This document shows, in pieces, positions 1-9,345 of a DNA stretch of 64,000 bases (position 1 is the stretch's first letter; every line of letters starts with the position of its first letter). The stretch comes from JACKDX01 sp964640175 (GTDB lineage: Bacteria > Myxococcota_A > Polyangia > Polyangiales > GCA-016699535), in NCBI GenBank assembly GCA_964640175.1, contig CAZXFW010000001.1:248001-312000 (forward strand), read 5' to 3'. The notes beneath the pieces were generated by a model, which was not told the origin of the DNA, made no database searches, and saw nothing but the letters and a program-made list of their open reading frames with translations. The translations under genes were made by a program, and so were the position numbers.

Positions 1-1225
1 GCTCAACCCGAGTGCGCAAGCTGCCCTGATGTAAACGCACAGAGACGGCATCGCCAACCTCTGCCTTGTCGGCGTTGAGTAGCACTTTGCCGCTCATGTC
101 GTGGATTGCTATGGCGTATCCCCTTGCCAAAATACCAAGTGGTGACAAGGCTTGAAGTTGCACATAAAGGCGCTCCAGAGTGTTCCGTTGAGTCACAAGC
201 AACCGTTCCATGCAAGCCCGAAGCCGTGTTTCCAGTTCAGTAAAAGCAGTGCGATCTTTGGCAAGGCTGTGCCTGGGATCTTCGATCTGTTTGCAAAGGC
301 GCTCCAGACGCAAATGACACAGATTCATGAAGGCATCCATGGCGCGTTGCAAGGCTCTTGTTTCAGATGCCAACGTGTGTTGCAGCGTAAGTTTATCGGG
401 GACGACAAGTTCAGCGGCATGGGATGGAGTGGCAGCCCGTAGATCGGCTACAAGATCGGCAATCGTCACATCGACTTCATGTCCTACGGCACTGACGACA
501 GGGACACGACAAGCGGCGATGGCACGTGCCAAGCCTTCATCGTTGAATGCTGCGAGATCTTCGGCGCTTCCGCCACCGCGTGTGACGATGACTACATCAA
601 GTTCAGGAAGTCTTTGAATGGCCAAAAGTGCTTTGGTAATAGAAGCAGGTGCGTTTTTTCCCTGAACCGTGCATGGGGCAAGAACTAACCTTAGAGGAAA
701 TCGTTTGGACGCAACACGTAAGATATCTATGAAGGCAGCGCCATCACTGCTACTGACAATGCCTACTGTTATTGGTATCCGTGGCAACGCTCTGCGCTTG
801 CTGGGATCAATCAGGCCTTCTGTCTCGAGTTTTTTGCGGAGACGGTCAAACTGAGCCTTTAAATCACCTTCGCCCTCAGGCACGGCGGTATGCACAATGA
901 GTTGATACGTGCCGCGCGCTTCATACATCGTGAGCCCGCCGGACAAACGTACCCGGGCCCCATCTTCTAGGTTAGCCTTGGTTATCATGGCATCGCTGCG
1001 AAACATGACACATCGAAGCTGAGCGACAGCGTTCTGGTCATTAAGTGTGAAATAGACGTGTCCGGAGCGATGCCGTTTGACATCCGTAAGTTCGCCCCGC
1101 ACAGAGATATTTGGCCAGTGTGTTTCCAGCGTATGTCTGACTAGGCCGTTAATTTCGGCAACGGTGAAAACACGCTCAGAAGATTCTTTAAGATCAAGCG
1201 GATCAAAAAGCCAGGGTGTCGACAT
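1..1225 (-). CDS. xseA: Exodeoxyribonuclease VII large subunit (partial, C-terminus beyond window)
   Basis: Large subunit of exonuclease VII, which degrades single-stranded DNA in the cytoplasm together with many copies of XseB. I read it by translating the minus strand from ATG at 1225; about 408 codons stay open to the left edge, so the stop is outside the window. The N-terminal part is an OB-fold nucleic-acid-binding region (about residues 17-115, with SVRGELTDVKRH and GHVYFTL). The catalytic-core signatures follow: GIVSSSDGAAFIDIL, VVIVTRGGGSAEDL, and SAVGHEVDVTIADLVADLRA with TPSHAAEL. Family members are about 400-460 residues, so only a short tail is missing. It diverges from folK with 17 bp between the start codons, so each promoter must lie inside or very close to the other gene. 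The xseB partner is not in the window. Confidence 0.95.
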   Translation of the reverse strand, partial: MSTPWLFDPLDLKESSERVFTVAEINGLVRHTLETHWPNISVRGELTDVKRHRSGHVYFTLNDQNAVAQLRCVMFRSDAMITKANLEDGARVRLSGGLTMYEARGTYQLIVHTAVPEGEGDLKAQFDRLRKKLETEGLIDPSKRRALPRIPITVGIVSSSDGAAFIDILRVASKRFPLRLVLAPCTVQGKNAPASITKALLAIQRLPELDVVIVTRGGGSAEDLAAFNDEGLARAIAACRVPVVSAVGHEVDVTIADLVADLRAATPSHAAELVVPDKLTLQHTLASETRALQRAMDAFMNLCHLRLERLCKQIEDPRHSLAKDRTAFTELETRLRACMERLLVTQRNTLERLYVQLQALSPLGILARGYAIAIHDMSGKVLLNADKAEVGDAVSVRLHQGSLRTRVE

Positions 1226-1242
1226 TGAACTAAGGCTATGCC

Positions 1243-1722
1243 ATGCCGCATGTAATGCAAATGGTGTTGGGACTGGGGTCTAACCTGGGAAGTCGGCTGG
1301 CGTTGTTGTCGCAGGCGGCCGCCTTGATTGCGGAGGTACCTGATACAGAGGTGACCAAGCGTTCAGCAGTGTATGAAACTGCTCCGATGGGGCCACCCCA
1401 GCCATGGTATTTGAATGCAGCCGTGCGTATACACACGACCTTGGCACCGTTGGAATTGTGGCAACACTTGCAACATATTGAGTCCGTATGTGGGCGTGTT
1501 AAGCGGGAGCGCTGGGGGCCTCGTACGCTTGATATCGACATATTGTGGGCTGAAACCTTGCAGATGAACGACCCGTCGTTATGCATTCCCCATCGTGGCC
1601 TGATGGAGCGTGCATTTGCCTTGGCGCCACTGTTGGATGTCGCACCCGAGCTTGAACCTACATTAAGGGGGCGGCTCGCAGAGCTGGGTGGGAGCCCCCG
1701 CATCTACTGCCATGTTTGGTAG
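1243..1722 (+). CDS. folK: 2-amino-4-hydroxy-6-hydroxymethyldihydropteridine pyrophosphokinase
   Basis: HPPK transfers pyrophosphate from ATP to 6-hydroxymethyl-dihydropterin, the step before dihydropteroate synthase in folate synthesis. The 159-residue length fits the family. Family motifs are visible: LGLGSNLG near the N-terminus, the QPWYLNAAV substrate loop, the signature RWGPRTLDIDIL with its metal-binding Asp pair, and PHRGLMERAFALAPL. The ATG at 1243 has AAGG at 1232-1235, a suitable distance upstream; ATGs at 1255 and 1261 are alternatives closer to where homologues usually begin. It is the lone folate gene here, divergent from xseA. Confidence 0.93.
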   Translation: MPHVMQMVLGLGSNLGSRLALLSQAAALIAEVPDTEVTKRSAVYETAPMGPPQPWYLNAAVRIHTTLAPLELWQHLQHIESVCGRVKRERWGPRTLDIDILWAETLQMNDPSLCIPHRGLMERAFALAPLLDVAPELEPTLRGRLAELGGSPRIYCHVW

Positions 1723-1781
1723 GCCAGGACATCTCTTTAGGGATTAAAGCAGCACCAATCGCTGGCTAGTACTCAGATTGA

Positions 1782-1810
1782 TTGAGCTTTTTGTCCGAGG
1801 ACAGTAAAAT
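1782..1810 (+). promoter_or_regulatory. Candidate sigma-70 promoter for the PilZ/PEGA gene
   Basis: TTGAGC at 1782-1787 and TAAAAT at 1805-1810 are separated by exactly 17 bp. The -10 matches TATAAT at five of six positions and the -35 matches TTGACA at four. Predicted transcription would start near 1817, about 30 nt before the ATG at 1850. Seen in sequence; activity is inferred. Confidence 0.5.
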
Positions 1811-1849
1811 ACCAGAGCTAACCCATTTGCTGCAGACCGAGGACATTGC

Positions 1850-3733
1850 ATGGCGGATACGCGCAAAGATAAGCGCGCACCAGTTTCGTTGAAGGTACGT
1901 TTCAAAAGCGCGACTGTCGATCAGTTCATCGAACAGTACAGCATCGATGTATCTCGAGGCGGGTTGTTCATTAAATCCAAAAGCCCCATGCCTGTGGGGA
2001 CATTGCTCAAGTTCGAGTTTCAGCTCAAAGATGAGTCGCGCTTTATTCAAGGTGTGGGCCGTGTGGTCTGGATGCGGATGCCGGAGCAATCCAGTGAACC
2101 GGATAGGCCACCGGGAATGGGCGTAAAGTTTATCAAGATGGACCCACAGAGTAGAGCGCTGGTAGAGCGCATTGTCGCACCTCGTGGTGAACGTCCGGCA
2201 GCGTATGAGTCAGGCACTGCGGATGCAGCGCCTCCTCCTCCACGTCCGGGCTCCAGTTGGCAGCCCAATGCTGCAGTGCAAGACTCAGCAGACACCCCGT
2301 TTTTCCCAAGTACCACCCCGGAACATGAGCTGCCCCCACTCGAAGATCGCACGCAAGTTCGCCATGCGAGTCAGTTTTTAGCGTCCGCTGTGCTTCAGGC
2401 AGGGGTCGATCCTTCTGTGGCGGAGCAAGCTGAACAAGAAGCTTGGCGGGCACGGCGTCGCACAGGGGAGTTGGAGCGACAAAGAGCAGTGGCAGCATCG
2501 CTGTCCAGTGAGCCTCGGATGGACTCTGCAAGACCTACGGAGCGCCCGCCGGAGCGTGACAACGTTGCCAATAAGGGCAAGCGCACCATGGCGTATGAGG
2601 ACTATGGCGGGCTATTTGGTTCTGGACCTCCCGCCCCAGCGGAATCCTCTGAAGGAATGTTTGAAGACGCGACTACAGGGTTACATGGGGCATCACGCCC
2701 ACCAACGAGTGCTCCGCCTCAAACGTATTCCTCTATGGCAAGCGCATCTACCGAAAGACCTGCTGCTGTTGTGTCTAAAAGACCATCAGCGCGAGTTTCT
2801 GCTGAGACGACATCCAATTGGAAACCAGTGGTGATTGTGATGTGTGTCATGGCAGCAGTGTTGGGAGGCATATGGTGGTGGCAGACGCAATCCATTAAAG
2901 CATTGCCGTCGATTGCTGGCATGAACGCGTCGCAAGGAGGCTCACAAGCGCAAGTGACCCAACGCACATCGCAGGTTAACGCTCCGAAAGAGCCTACATC
3001 TGGGCCAGCAACTTCTCCATCTGCTGTGGCACCGCCTTCTGCACAAACCGTAAGCGTGCATGTGAGCAGTGATCCTTCAGGAGCCACTGTCATGCAGGAT
3101 GGTGTTGAAGTAGGGCAAACGCCTGTGACACTTCGTTTGGCACCAGCAGGGACATCCACTTTGAATGTAAAAGCACCAGGATTTGCGGCTGCCACACGCC
3201 AGCTCAGCGCGGATACGATACGTGGGCCAGTGCACATTAAGTTGCCCCCATTGGTTTATCTCCTAGAAGTAGTCACTGTTCCGGCAGGTGGTGAAGTCAC
3301 CGTGCTAGGGCAAAATAAGCGTGCTCCTACCATGTTCACGTTGGGTGTAGTTAAAAACAACTTCATCGTTCGTGCCGAGAAAGCAGGTTTTGTCGTTGCA
3401 GAACGTGTGGTGATGTTGGACGACTTTGCGGAGCGTGGTGGGCAGATGCGGTATCGGCTTGTTCTGGAGCTAAAGGTTAGGACAGGACAGCCTGCGCATC
3501 CTCCTACGACACCTGAGCCGCCAGCCACTGAGCCAGGTTCGCCACCATCAGGGGGAGAAACAACGCCTGCGCCAACACCTTCCACACCGCCGCCACCTGC
3601 GGCCAGTCCAGAGCCCGTGAAACCAGAGCCAGCAGTGCCACCGGCGAGCAAGAGTGATCCTCCTGCTGCAAGCAAACCTGCGCCAGCACCCCCGCCTACG
3701 CAGAACCCAGATTTGCCGACAAACCCTTTTTAG
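1850..3733 (+). CDS. PilZ-domain membrane protein with PEGA repeat
   Basis: A 627-residue protein with an N-terminal PilZ-type domain (about residues 6-105). It shows RKDKRAPVSL, the DVSRGGLFI motif matching the D/NxSxxG half of the c-di-GMP site, and GMGVKFI. PilZ domains often bind c-di-GMP. A long Pro/Ala/Ser-rich linker follows, then one membrane segment at about residues 326-345 (VVIVMCVMAAVLGGIWWW). Beyond it is a PEGA domain (about residues 400-450, VSSDPSGATVMQDG and VKAPGF) and a strongly Pro-rich tail ending in NPF. The layout suggests a cytoplasmic sensor linked to an extracytoplasmic envelope-binding domain; the partner is unknown. GAGG at 1839-1842 supports this ATG. It converges on metK. 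Confidence 0.85.
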   Translation: MADTRKDKRAPVSLKVRFKSATVDQFIEQYSIDVSRGGLFIKSKSPMPVGTLLKFEFQLKDESRFIQGVGRVVWMRMPEQSSEPDRPPGMGVKFIKMDPQSRALVERIVAPRGERPAAYESGTADAAPPPPRPGSSWQPNAAVQDSADTPFFPSTTPEHELPPLEDRTQVRHASQFLASAVLQAGVDPSVAEQAEQEAWRARRRTGELERQRAVAASLSSEPRMDSARPTERPPERDNVANKGKRTMAYEDYGGLFGSGPPAPAESSEGMFEDATTGLHGASRPPTSAPPQTYSSMASASTERPAAVVSKRPSARVSAETTSNWKPVVIVMCVMAAVLGGIWWWQTQSIKALPSIAGMNASQGGSQAQVTQRTSQVNAPKEPTSGPATSPSAVAPPSAQTVSVHVSSDPSGATVMQDGVEVGQTPVTLRLAPAGTSTLNVKAPGFAAATRQLSADTIRGPVHIKLPPLVYLLEVVTVPAGGEVTVLGQNKRAPTMFTLGVVKNNFIVRAEKAGFVVAERVVMLDDFAERGGQMRYRLVLELKVRTGQPAHPPTTPEPPATEPGSPPSGGETTPAPTPSTPPPPAASPEPVKPEPAVPPASKSDPPAASKPAPAPPPTQNPDLPTNPF

Positions 3734-3771
3734 TAACCTCAGTAGCTTATCAAGGTATAGCTATCTTTGAA

Positions 3772-5025
3772 CTACAGCGTGCTTATGCCGGATGTTGCGT
3801 TGGCAGCGTTTCGATAGCCCTTTGAATCGCCATTATTTGTACGGCGGGAGCTCTGTTTTTTGGGTAACAAGAGAGAGGCTAATTCCTCGGCGCGGTCCAC
3901 ACGTTCCCAGCTAAATGTTTTTTCAGATCGACCAAAATGCCCATACGCTGCAGTCGGTTTGTAGATTGGCCTTAGGAGATCCAGGGTTTCAATGATGGCT
4001 TTGGGTCGGAAATCAAATAGTTTGGTGACAGCTTGAGCAATGACACTGTCGTCAACGACGCCGGTGCCAAAGGTCGCCACATACACGCCTACAGGCTTGG
4101 AGACTCCAATGGCATAGGCAACCTGCACTTCACATTTTTGTGCAAGCTTGGCCGCGACAATATTTTTGGCCACGTAACGTGCAAAATAACAAGCACTACG
4201 ATCCACTTTGCTTGGGTCTTTGCCGCTGAATGCCCCACCTCCATGTCGACCCATGCCACCATAGGTATCCACAATGATTTTACGTCCTGTGAGCCCTGCA
4301 TCTCCGTGTGGGCCGCCGACAACAAATCGTCCTGTGGGGTTGATCCAGTACTTCGTTTTGGCATCTACCATAGATGCTGGCAGCACGGGTTTGACCACCT
4401 CTTCGATGACGGCTTCTTTAATCGTGCGATGCTTAACAGTTTCTGCATGCTGAGTAGAGATCACCACAGTTTCTACACGCACAGGCTTGCCTTGCTCGTT
4501 GTATTCAATGGTGACTTGGCTTTTGCCATCAGGCCGAAGCCAAGGCAGCGTACCTTGCTTGCGTAAGCTTGCTAATCGGCGGGTAAGCTTATGGGCTAGC
4601 ATGATAGGCATGGGCATAAGTTCTTTTGTTTCGTCAATAGCGTAGCCAAACATGAGCCCTTGATCACCAGCGCCTTGTTCCTTGTGTAATCCTTCACCCT
4701 CGCTCACGCCCTGGGCGATGTCAGGGGATTGTTTTTCAATAGCGCTCAGGACAGCACATGTCGAGGCATCAAACCCCATGGATGAGTCGGTGTAGCCGAT
4801 ATCACGGATGGTATTGCGAACGATTTCTGGCAAGTCCACCCACGCTTGGGTTGTGATTTCGCCTGCGACGATGGCATAGCCTGTTTTCACCATAGTTTCA
4901 CAAGCCACACGCGCAAGTTTGTCTTGAGCTAAGATTGCGTCCAAGACAGAATCAGATATCGCATCGCAGATCTTGTCTGGGTGGCCTTCAGTGACGGATT
5001 CGGAGGTAAAAAGATAACCAGGCAT
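3772..5025 (-). CDS. metK: S-adenosylmethionine synthetase
   Basis: Makes S-adenosylmethionine from ATP and methionine, the cell's main methyl donor. The N-terminal FTSESVTEGHPDKICDAISD carries the ATP-binding His and metal-binding Asp. GAGDQGLMFGYA and GGGAFSGKDPSKVDRSA are the two PROSITE-type family signatures. At 417 residues it is somewhat longer than the usual 380-400. The extra sequence is a C-terminal tail of about 30 residues rich in Ser, Asn, Arg and Lys with no evident role. ATG at 5025 is the natural start. A promoter-like TTGACA element lies just upstream; I looked for a SAM riboswitch there and could not make one. Confidence 0.97.
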   Translation of the reverse strand: MPGYLFTSESVTEGHPDKICDAISDSVLDAILAQDKLARVACETMVKTGYAIVAGEITTQAWVDLPEIVRNTIRDIGYTDSSMGFDASTCAVLSAIEKQSPDIAQGVSEGEGLHKEQGAGDQGLMFGYAIDETKELMPMPIMLAHKLTRRLASLRKQGTLPWLRPDGKSQVTIEYNEQGKPVRVETVVISTQHAETVKHRTIKEAVIEEVVKPVLPASMVDAKTKYWINPTGRFVVGGPHGDAGLTGRKIIVDTYGGMGRHGGGAFSGKDPSKVDRSACYFARYVAKNIVAAKLAQKCEVQVAYAIGVSKPVGVYVATFGTGVVDDSVIAQAVTKLFDFRPKAIIETLDLLRPIYKPTAAYGHFGRSEKTFSWERVDRAEELASLLLPKKQSSRRTNNGDSKGYRNAANATSGISTL

Positions 5026-5064
5026 TTCAAGCCCTTTCTAAATGTTTATGGGAATGACCCTGGC

Positions 5065-5093
5065 TATGTAATCTCAGGGCAGGGAGCTGTCAA
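5065..5093 (-). promoter_or_regulatory. Candidate sigma-70 promoter for metK
   Basis: On the minus strand a perfect TTGACA (5093-5088) is followed after 17 bp by TACATA (5070-5065), a moderate -10. It lies about 40 bp upstream of the metK ATG. Seen directly; function inferred. Confidence 0.55.
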
Positions 5094-5141
5094 ACCAGCG
5101 TGCTATAGGCGTGGGTTGTGGCTTTGTGCTAGATTGCTGGG

Positions 5142-5753
5142 GTGATTGGGCGGTTGCGAGGAGTTGTGGCAGAGCATGCGCCTGATGGCTGTTGTGTCAT
5201 CGACGTAGGAGGGGTTGGCTATGACGTTCATGTGCCTGCCCGAATTGTCTCCCAGTTGGGCTCCGTGACAGGAGAAGCTGTTCTTTTTGTGCATACCCAT
5301 GTTCGGGAAGATGCCTTCACATTATACGGGTTCGACTCTGTTCAAGATCGTGAAGTGTTTCGTAAACTTCTGTCTGTAAGCAACGTGGGACCTCGTTTGG
5401 CAATGGCCATTCTTGGTGTGCTTAATGCGTCTGAGTTAGTGCATGCCATTACGCGAGGCGATCGAAGTCGGCTTAAAGGTGTCAGTGGCGTAGGCCCAAA
5501 GACCATCGATCGCATTGTGTTAGAATTAAAAGACAAACTCGATACGCTGGTTGGGCAAATGCCGGCCCCCACACGGTCTGCTTCTCGTTCAGATCAAGCC
5601 GTGTCTGATCCGTTAACCCAAGTGGCTGCTGCCTTGATGCAGATGGGCTATAAACGTTCGGAAGCTACCCAAGCAGTGGCGGCAGTGGCGGCAGACATCC
5701 ATGATAAACCTGTAGAAACATTGCTACGGGAAGCTTTAGCTGCGTTAGCATAG
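5142..5753 (+). CDS. ruvA: Holliday junction branch migration protein RuvA
   Basis: RuvA binds four-way junctions as a tetramer and loads the RuvB motor. The 203-residue length and the opening MIGRLRGVVAEH are typical of the family. The N-terminal OB fold (GVGYDVHVPA, LFVHTHVREDAFTLYGF) is followed by tandem helix-hairpin-helix motifs (LLSVSNVGPRLAMAIL and LKGVSGVGPKTIDRIV). The RuvB-binding domain III is at about residues 150-200 (AALMQMGYKRSEATQAV). The start is GTG at 5142. ruvB follows after 16 bp, so the two are probably co-transcribed. ruvC lies separately near 45.5 kb. Confidence 0.96.
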   Translation: MIGRLRGVVAEHAPDGCCVIDVGGVGYDVHVPARIVSQLGSVTGEAVLFVHTHVREDAFTLYGFDSVQDREVFRKLLSVSNVGPRLAMAILGVLNASELVHAITRGDRSRLKGVSGVGPKTIDRIVLELKDKLDTLVGQMPAPTRSASRSDQAVSDPLTQVAAALMQMGYKRSEATQAVAAVAADIHDKPVETLLREALAALA

Positions 5754-5769
5754 CAAGAAGGGCTTTTGC

Positions 5770-6813
5770 ATGACTACCGATTTTGAGCATGTGCTTGATT
5801 CAAGTAAAGAATCTCGAACCGTAAGTCCAGAAACACAAATTGGCGATAGAGACTATGACATTACGTTGCGTCCGAAACAATTTACCGACTTCGTGGGTCA
5901 GTCAAAAATCTGTGACAATCTGAAAGTATTTGTTGAAGCAGCGCGACGCAGGAACCAACCTTTAGACCACGTCTTATTCTGCGGCCCGCCAGGTTTGGGG
6001 AAAACGACGCTTGCTAATCTGCTCGCGTTAGAACTTGGGGTCAATTTGGTGAGTGCTTCAGGTCCAGCGATTGAGCACAAAGGGCAACTTGCAACATTGC
6101 TTACGAAATTGGAGGACAACGATGTCTTGTTTATTGATGAAATACATCGATTGTCCCCTGTAATTGAAGAAAATCTTTATACTGCCATTGAAGACTTCAA
6201 ACTCGATATCGTTCAAGGCGAAGGGCCTTATGCGAGTACACTGCAGCTACGGCTAGCGCCGTTTACACTTGTGGGTGCAACCACACGGACAGGCCTACTC
6301 ACCAGTCCGTTGCTTTCGCGGTTTGGGTATGTTGCGCGTTTGGATTACTATTCCTCGGATGAGCTCGCGCACATTGTAAGACGTAGTGCACGGCTTCTTG
6401 AAACCAACATTGAACAGGAGGCGTCTGTTGAATTAGCGAGCCGATCCAGAGGAACGCCGCGTGTCGCTAATCGGCTCCTGCGTCGCGTGCGTGACTTTGC
6501 CGATGTGCTTAGCAATGGTTTCATCGATATTGCAGTAGCACAGGATGCGTTGCATCGACTGGATGTCGATAGCGTAGGACTTGAAGAAATGGATCGCCGG
6601 TTCCTTCGGATTATTATTGAGCATTATAAAGGAGGACCTGTGGGGATCGAAACACTCGCCGCTGCGTTGAGCGAACCTCGAGACACCCTTGAAGATGTGT
6701 ATGAGCCTTATCTGATTCAAAAAGGTTTATTGTCGCGTACGGCTCGAGGACGGGTGGTGACCGAGCATGCATATGCGCACCTAAACCTACCGCTCCCACC
6801 ACGGCTTTTTTGA
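5770..6813 (+). CDS. ruvB: Holliday junction branch migration ATPase RuvB
   Basis: Hexameric AAA+ motor that drives branch migration with RuvA. Seen in the 347 residues: an N-terminal RPKQFTDFVGQ box, Walker A GPPGLGKTTLA, Walker B VLFIDEIHRL, sensor 1 region LVGATTRTGLL, the arginine-finger region SPLLSRFG, and sensor 2 SRGTPRVANRLLRRVRDFA. The C-terminal winged helix ends in TARGRVVTEHAY. A short acidic N-terminal extension of about 20 residues precedes the conserved core. AAGGG upstream of the ATG at 5770 serves as ribosome-binding site. Confidence 0.97.
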   Translation: MTTDFEHVLDSSKESRTVSPETQIGDRDYDITLRPKQFTDFVGQSKICDNLKVFVEAARRRNQPLDHVLFCGPPGLGKTTLANLLALELGVNLVSASGPAIEHKGQLATLLTKLEDNDVLFIDEIHRLSPVIEENLYTAIEDFKLDIVQGEGPYASTLQLRLAPFTLVGATTRTGLLTSPLLSRFGYVARLDYYSSDELAHIVRRSARLLETNIEQEASVELASRSRGTPRVANRLLRRVRDFADVLSNGFIDIAVAQDALHRLDVDSVGLEEMDRRFLRIIIEHYKGGPVGIETLAAALSEPRDTLEDVYEPYLIQKGLLSRTARGRVVTEHAYAHLNLPLPPRLF

Positions 6814-6923
6814 ACTTTTCCGCTGCTTTGCGTGAAGTGCACGTGTGTCTCTTATGTGGGTAAGTCAGAAAGCGCGACAGGGACTCTGAGTCACGCTAGA
6901 ATTGCCCGACTATCGAAACGCTC

Positions 6924-8501
6924 ATGCACAAGCGTGATGTATACGCGAATTTACTTCAGGACACACGAGGCCTGCGGCGAGAGCATGCGCTTGCTCGTGA
7001 AACATGGTTTGCCGAGCTTGAGTTTGATGGCAAGGAACAGTGTTTGTTTGAGATTGAGATGCTTCTTAAAGGAATTGTTTGCTTTGGCAATCCACATAAT
7101 CAACCAGGATTAGATGCGCGTACATTTAACCCTGTTAGCCATGATTTCGCTCCTGAGCTTCAGATCTTGCGAGATGCGCTTTTGCGAGTGGTGTTGCTCT
7201 GCCGCAATTTGCTAGGAGAACGTGAAAAAGCATTTAGTTTTTTTCGTTATCTTGAAACTGTGATCCCAGGGGATGCTACGCGTACTCAGTTGCTAAGAGA
7301 TCAGCTTCATCAAAACATGCCAGAGGAATCATTATTTATGTTAAGGCATTCCTTTGCGGGATTCGTTGAGATGATCGACGGATTGCTTAGGTCGGAAAGA
7401 GTGTCAAATCGTACTTATAATGCGATCCATCTTACGGTATCCAGAGAAATTGGGCGGAACGTTTATTTTAATCCATTGGTAGCTTTGGAGTTTCGTGCGG
7501 AGTTTGATCGCATTCGCAATGTTCAAGTGCTTGATGCACTCAATGGCGTTGAATCTGATGCAGCTCATCGGGTGGTTGCATTGACATTGCTCACACTGTT
7601 TCGCGCGCTTCGTTACGTGAATCTTATCGAAGGATATGCATCAGAAGCATCATCGGTTTTACGTAGTTATGTGATGTATGCTGTTTTGAGAAGCGATCTG
7701 AGATCCTTAGTCAATTACTTAGAGCACGGCTCCAATGGCGTGGTGTCTAATGGATTTGAAAGAGAGCTGTTGAGCTTACCAGCGGTAGAGGTTGTTCAAT
7801 TTTACGATGATTTGCTTCGGATCGGTCATGACCTCAAAGGGCTTTGTTATGCTTTGCAATCGATCGCGAGTACGACGAGTTTGGAGATCAATCGTATTTT
7901 TGAACAAGAATTGTCCGCGTTGCCAGTGGACGTTGGTCCGACTGAACTATCATCGCAAATCATCGTAGCAAGTGCACAACTTCGCGCGGTATTGCATCAA
8001 GGGCTTAGCATTGTATGTAAACATTTGTTGCCAGAGAATGCGTCTTTGGATTTTAGCAATGATAATGAAGTCCGAAGAGCCAGCAGTCATCGATTACGGC
8101 GTGACGTGTGGATGCTGAGTCAGGTGGTGAAAGCTTTCATTGCCAAAGCTTCTGCTGAGAGCGCCTCAATCAATCAATGGCAAGGGTATTCAAATATGCG
8201 TTTTGTGAAAGATTTTCTAAGTCATTTTCGAGCCATTGGTTATCAGCTTGTGCGAATGAACGACTATCACCGTCTCAATCCCTTCATGGAAAATCTTGAA
8301 AGGTTGCGGGGAACCGATTTATTAGACATGCAAATGCTTCATGAGGTTGTTGATGAATGCAAAGCGTTCGAGAAGTATTTGCATGGGCTATTTGAGCAAG
8401 TGAGTAAGCGTGCAGAGCTGAATGACACTCGATTTGATAAACGTGAAGCAGCCCAATTGTTGCGCAAATACTTAGAACGCAATAACTATGTTGGACCTTA
8501 A
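6924..8501 (+). CDS. Hypothetical protein, 525 residues, helical
   Basis: I do not recognise this protein. It is predicted soluble and strongly alpha-helical, with no signal peptide, no clear membrane segment and no nucleotide-binding or metal motif that I can identify. Arg, Leu and Glu are frequent, and His-rich short runs occur (HLTVSREIGRNVYFN, SSHRLRRDVWML). It starts with ATG at 6924, 110 bp after ruvB, and its stop almost touches that of dapF on the opposite strand, so it is either the last gene of the ruvAB unit or a single-gene unit. Continuous frame and normal codon use argue that it is a real gene. Function unknown. Confidence 0.75.
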   Translation: MHKRDVYANLLQDTRGLRREHALARETWFAELEFDGKEQCLFEIEMLLKGIVCFGNPHNQPGLDARTFNPVSHDFAPELQILRDALLRVVLLCRNLLGEREKAFSFFRYLETVIPGDATRTQLLRDQLHQNMPEESLFMLRHSFAGFVEMIDGLLRSERVSNRTYNAIHLTVSREIGRNVYFNPLVALEFRAEFDRIRNVQVLDALNGVESDAAHRVVALTLLTLFRALRYVNLIEGYASEASSVLRSYVMYAVLRSDLRSLVNYLEHGSNGVVSNGFERELLSLPAVEVVQFYDDLLRIGHDLKGLCYALQSIASTTSLEINRIFEQELSALPVDVGPTELSSQIIVASAQLRAVLHQGLSIVCKHLLPENASLDFSNDNEVRRASSHRLRRDVWMLSQVVKAFIAKASAESASINQWQGYSNMRFVKDFLSHFRAIGYQLVRMNDYHRLNPFMENLERLRGTDLLDMQMLHEVVDECKAFEKYLHGLFEQVSKRAELNDTRFDKREAAQLLRKYLERNNYVGP

Positions 8502-8502
8502 A

Positions 8503-9342
8503 CTAAACGGTTATTTGACCATCAAATACATGACGTGCAGGACCACGCATGTGTACAGGCTCATGACGCTCTCCCACATGGATAAATAAGCGTCCTCCCG
8601 GAAGGTCTACGCGAACCTCAGAGCCTCGAGCAATGCGGTTGGTTTCGACGGCTGCTACGACAGTTGCACAAGCGCCTGTTCCGCAAGCTAGCGTCCAACC
8701 AGCGCCGCGTTCCAACACCGCAAGCCGAATGGTTTGGGAGTCAATAAGCGTTGCAAAGCTTACGTTAACACCCTGCGGAAACAAAGCGTGTGTCTGTAGC
8801 GCTGAGCCTACTGTTTTCTGAAGGTCCTGGTCAATCGCATCAAATGTAACGATGTGAGGATTCCCCATCGAAACGGCCGTAAGACGGACTTGCTGGCCAA
8901 GCACATGGACCGGATGGTCAAGAAGAGGCTCGTTTACGAGAGCGGGCACGTCCTTGGGAGCGAGCGTCGCAGTTTGCATAAACACTTCAACGGTCGCTTC
9001 ATCCTTATTCGCAGTTGCTTGGGCTATACAGCGATGAGGTCCAGACTTAGTGTCAATCTCAATGTCGATGGTCTCAAGAGATTGTGTACGCAAAAGGTGC
9101 AGGGCCACACATCGAATGCCGTTGCCACACATTTCAGGTTCTGAGCCATCGGAATTTAATACTCGCATGTAAGGACGACCATTCCGATGAAATACAAGCA
9201 ACACTCCGTCGCCTCCTACACCGTGGCGTCGGTCACACAATGCGCTAGACTGATCAGCGGTAAGATCTTCGCGATCCTGGATAAGAATGAAATCATTGCC
9301 CAGGCCTTCATATTTTGTAAATGCAGTCTGTGAAATAGACAT
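8503..9342 (-). CDS. dapF: Diaminopimelate epimerase
   Basis: Interconverts LL- and meso-diaminopimelate, the last step before lysine and the source of the peptidoglycan cross-linking residue. It is a PLP-independent two-cysteine racemase. Both catalytic Cys are present: C72 in EMCGNGIRC and C220 in LACGTGACA. The N-terminal TKYEGLGNDFIL and the DRRHGVGGDGVL signature are also seen, as is GNPHIVTFD. The 279-residue length is normal. It ends two bases from the convergent hypothetical gene, and an FHA-sigma-54 activator and rpe lie 3-4 bp apart upstream on the same strand, so rpe, activator and dapF could be one transcript. Confidence 0.97.
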   Translation of the reverse strand: MSISQTAFTKYEGLGNDFILIQDREDLTADQSSALCDRRHGVGGDGVLLVFHRNGRPYMRVLNSDGSEPEMCGNGIRCVALHLLRTQSLETIDIEIDTKSGPHRCIAQATANKDEATVEVFMQTATLAPKDVPALVNEPLLDHPVHVLGQQVRLTAVSMGNPHIVTFDAIDQDLQKTVGSALQTHALFPQGVNVSFATLIDSQTIRLAVLERGAGWTLACGTGACATVVAAVETNRIARGSEVRVDLPGGRLFIHVGERHEPVHMRGPARHVFDGQITV

Positions 9343-9345
9343 AAA

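Noticed and set aside
1236..1703. 155-residue frame antisense to folK
   Set aside because: Fully covered by folK, which has all family motifs; the translation is Ser/Arg/Cys-rich noise.
4033..4566. 177-residue frame antisense to metK
   Set aside because: It lies wholly opposite a clear metK and its translation shows no domain or proper start signal.
5026..5141. SAM riboswitch upstream of metK
   Set aside because: I could not pair the region into any SAM aptamer I know; only a promoter and short GC arms are seen.
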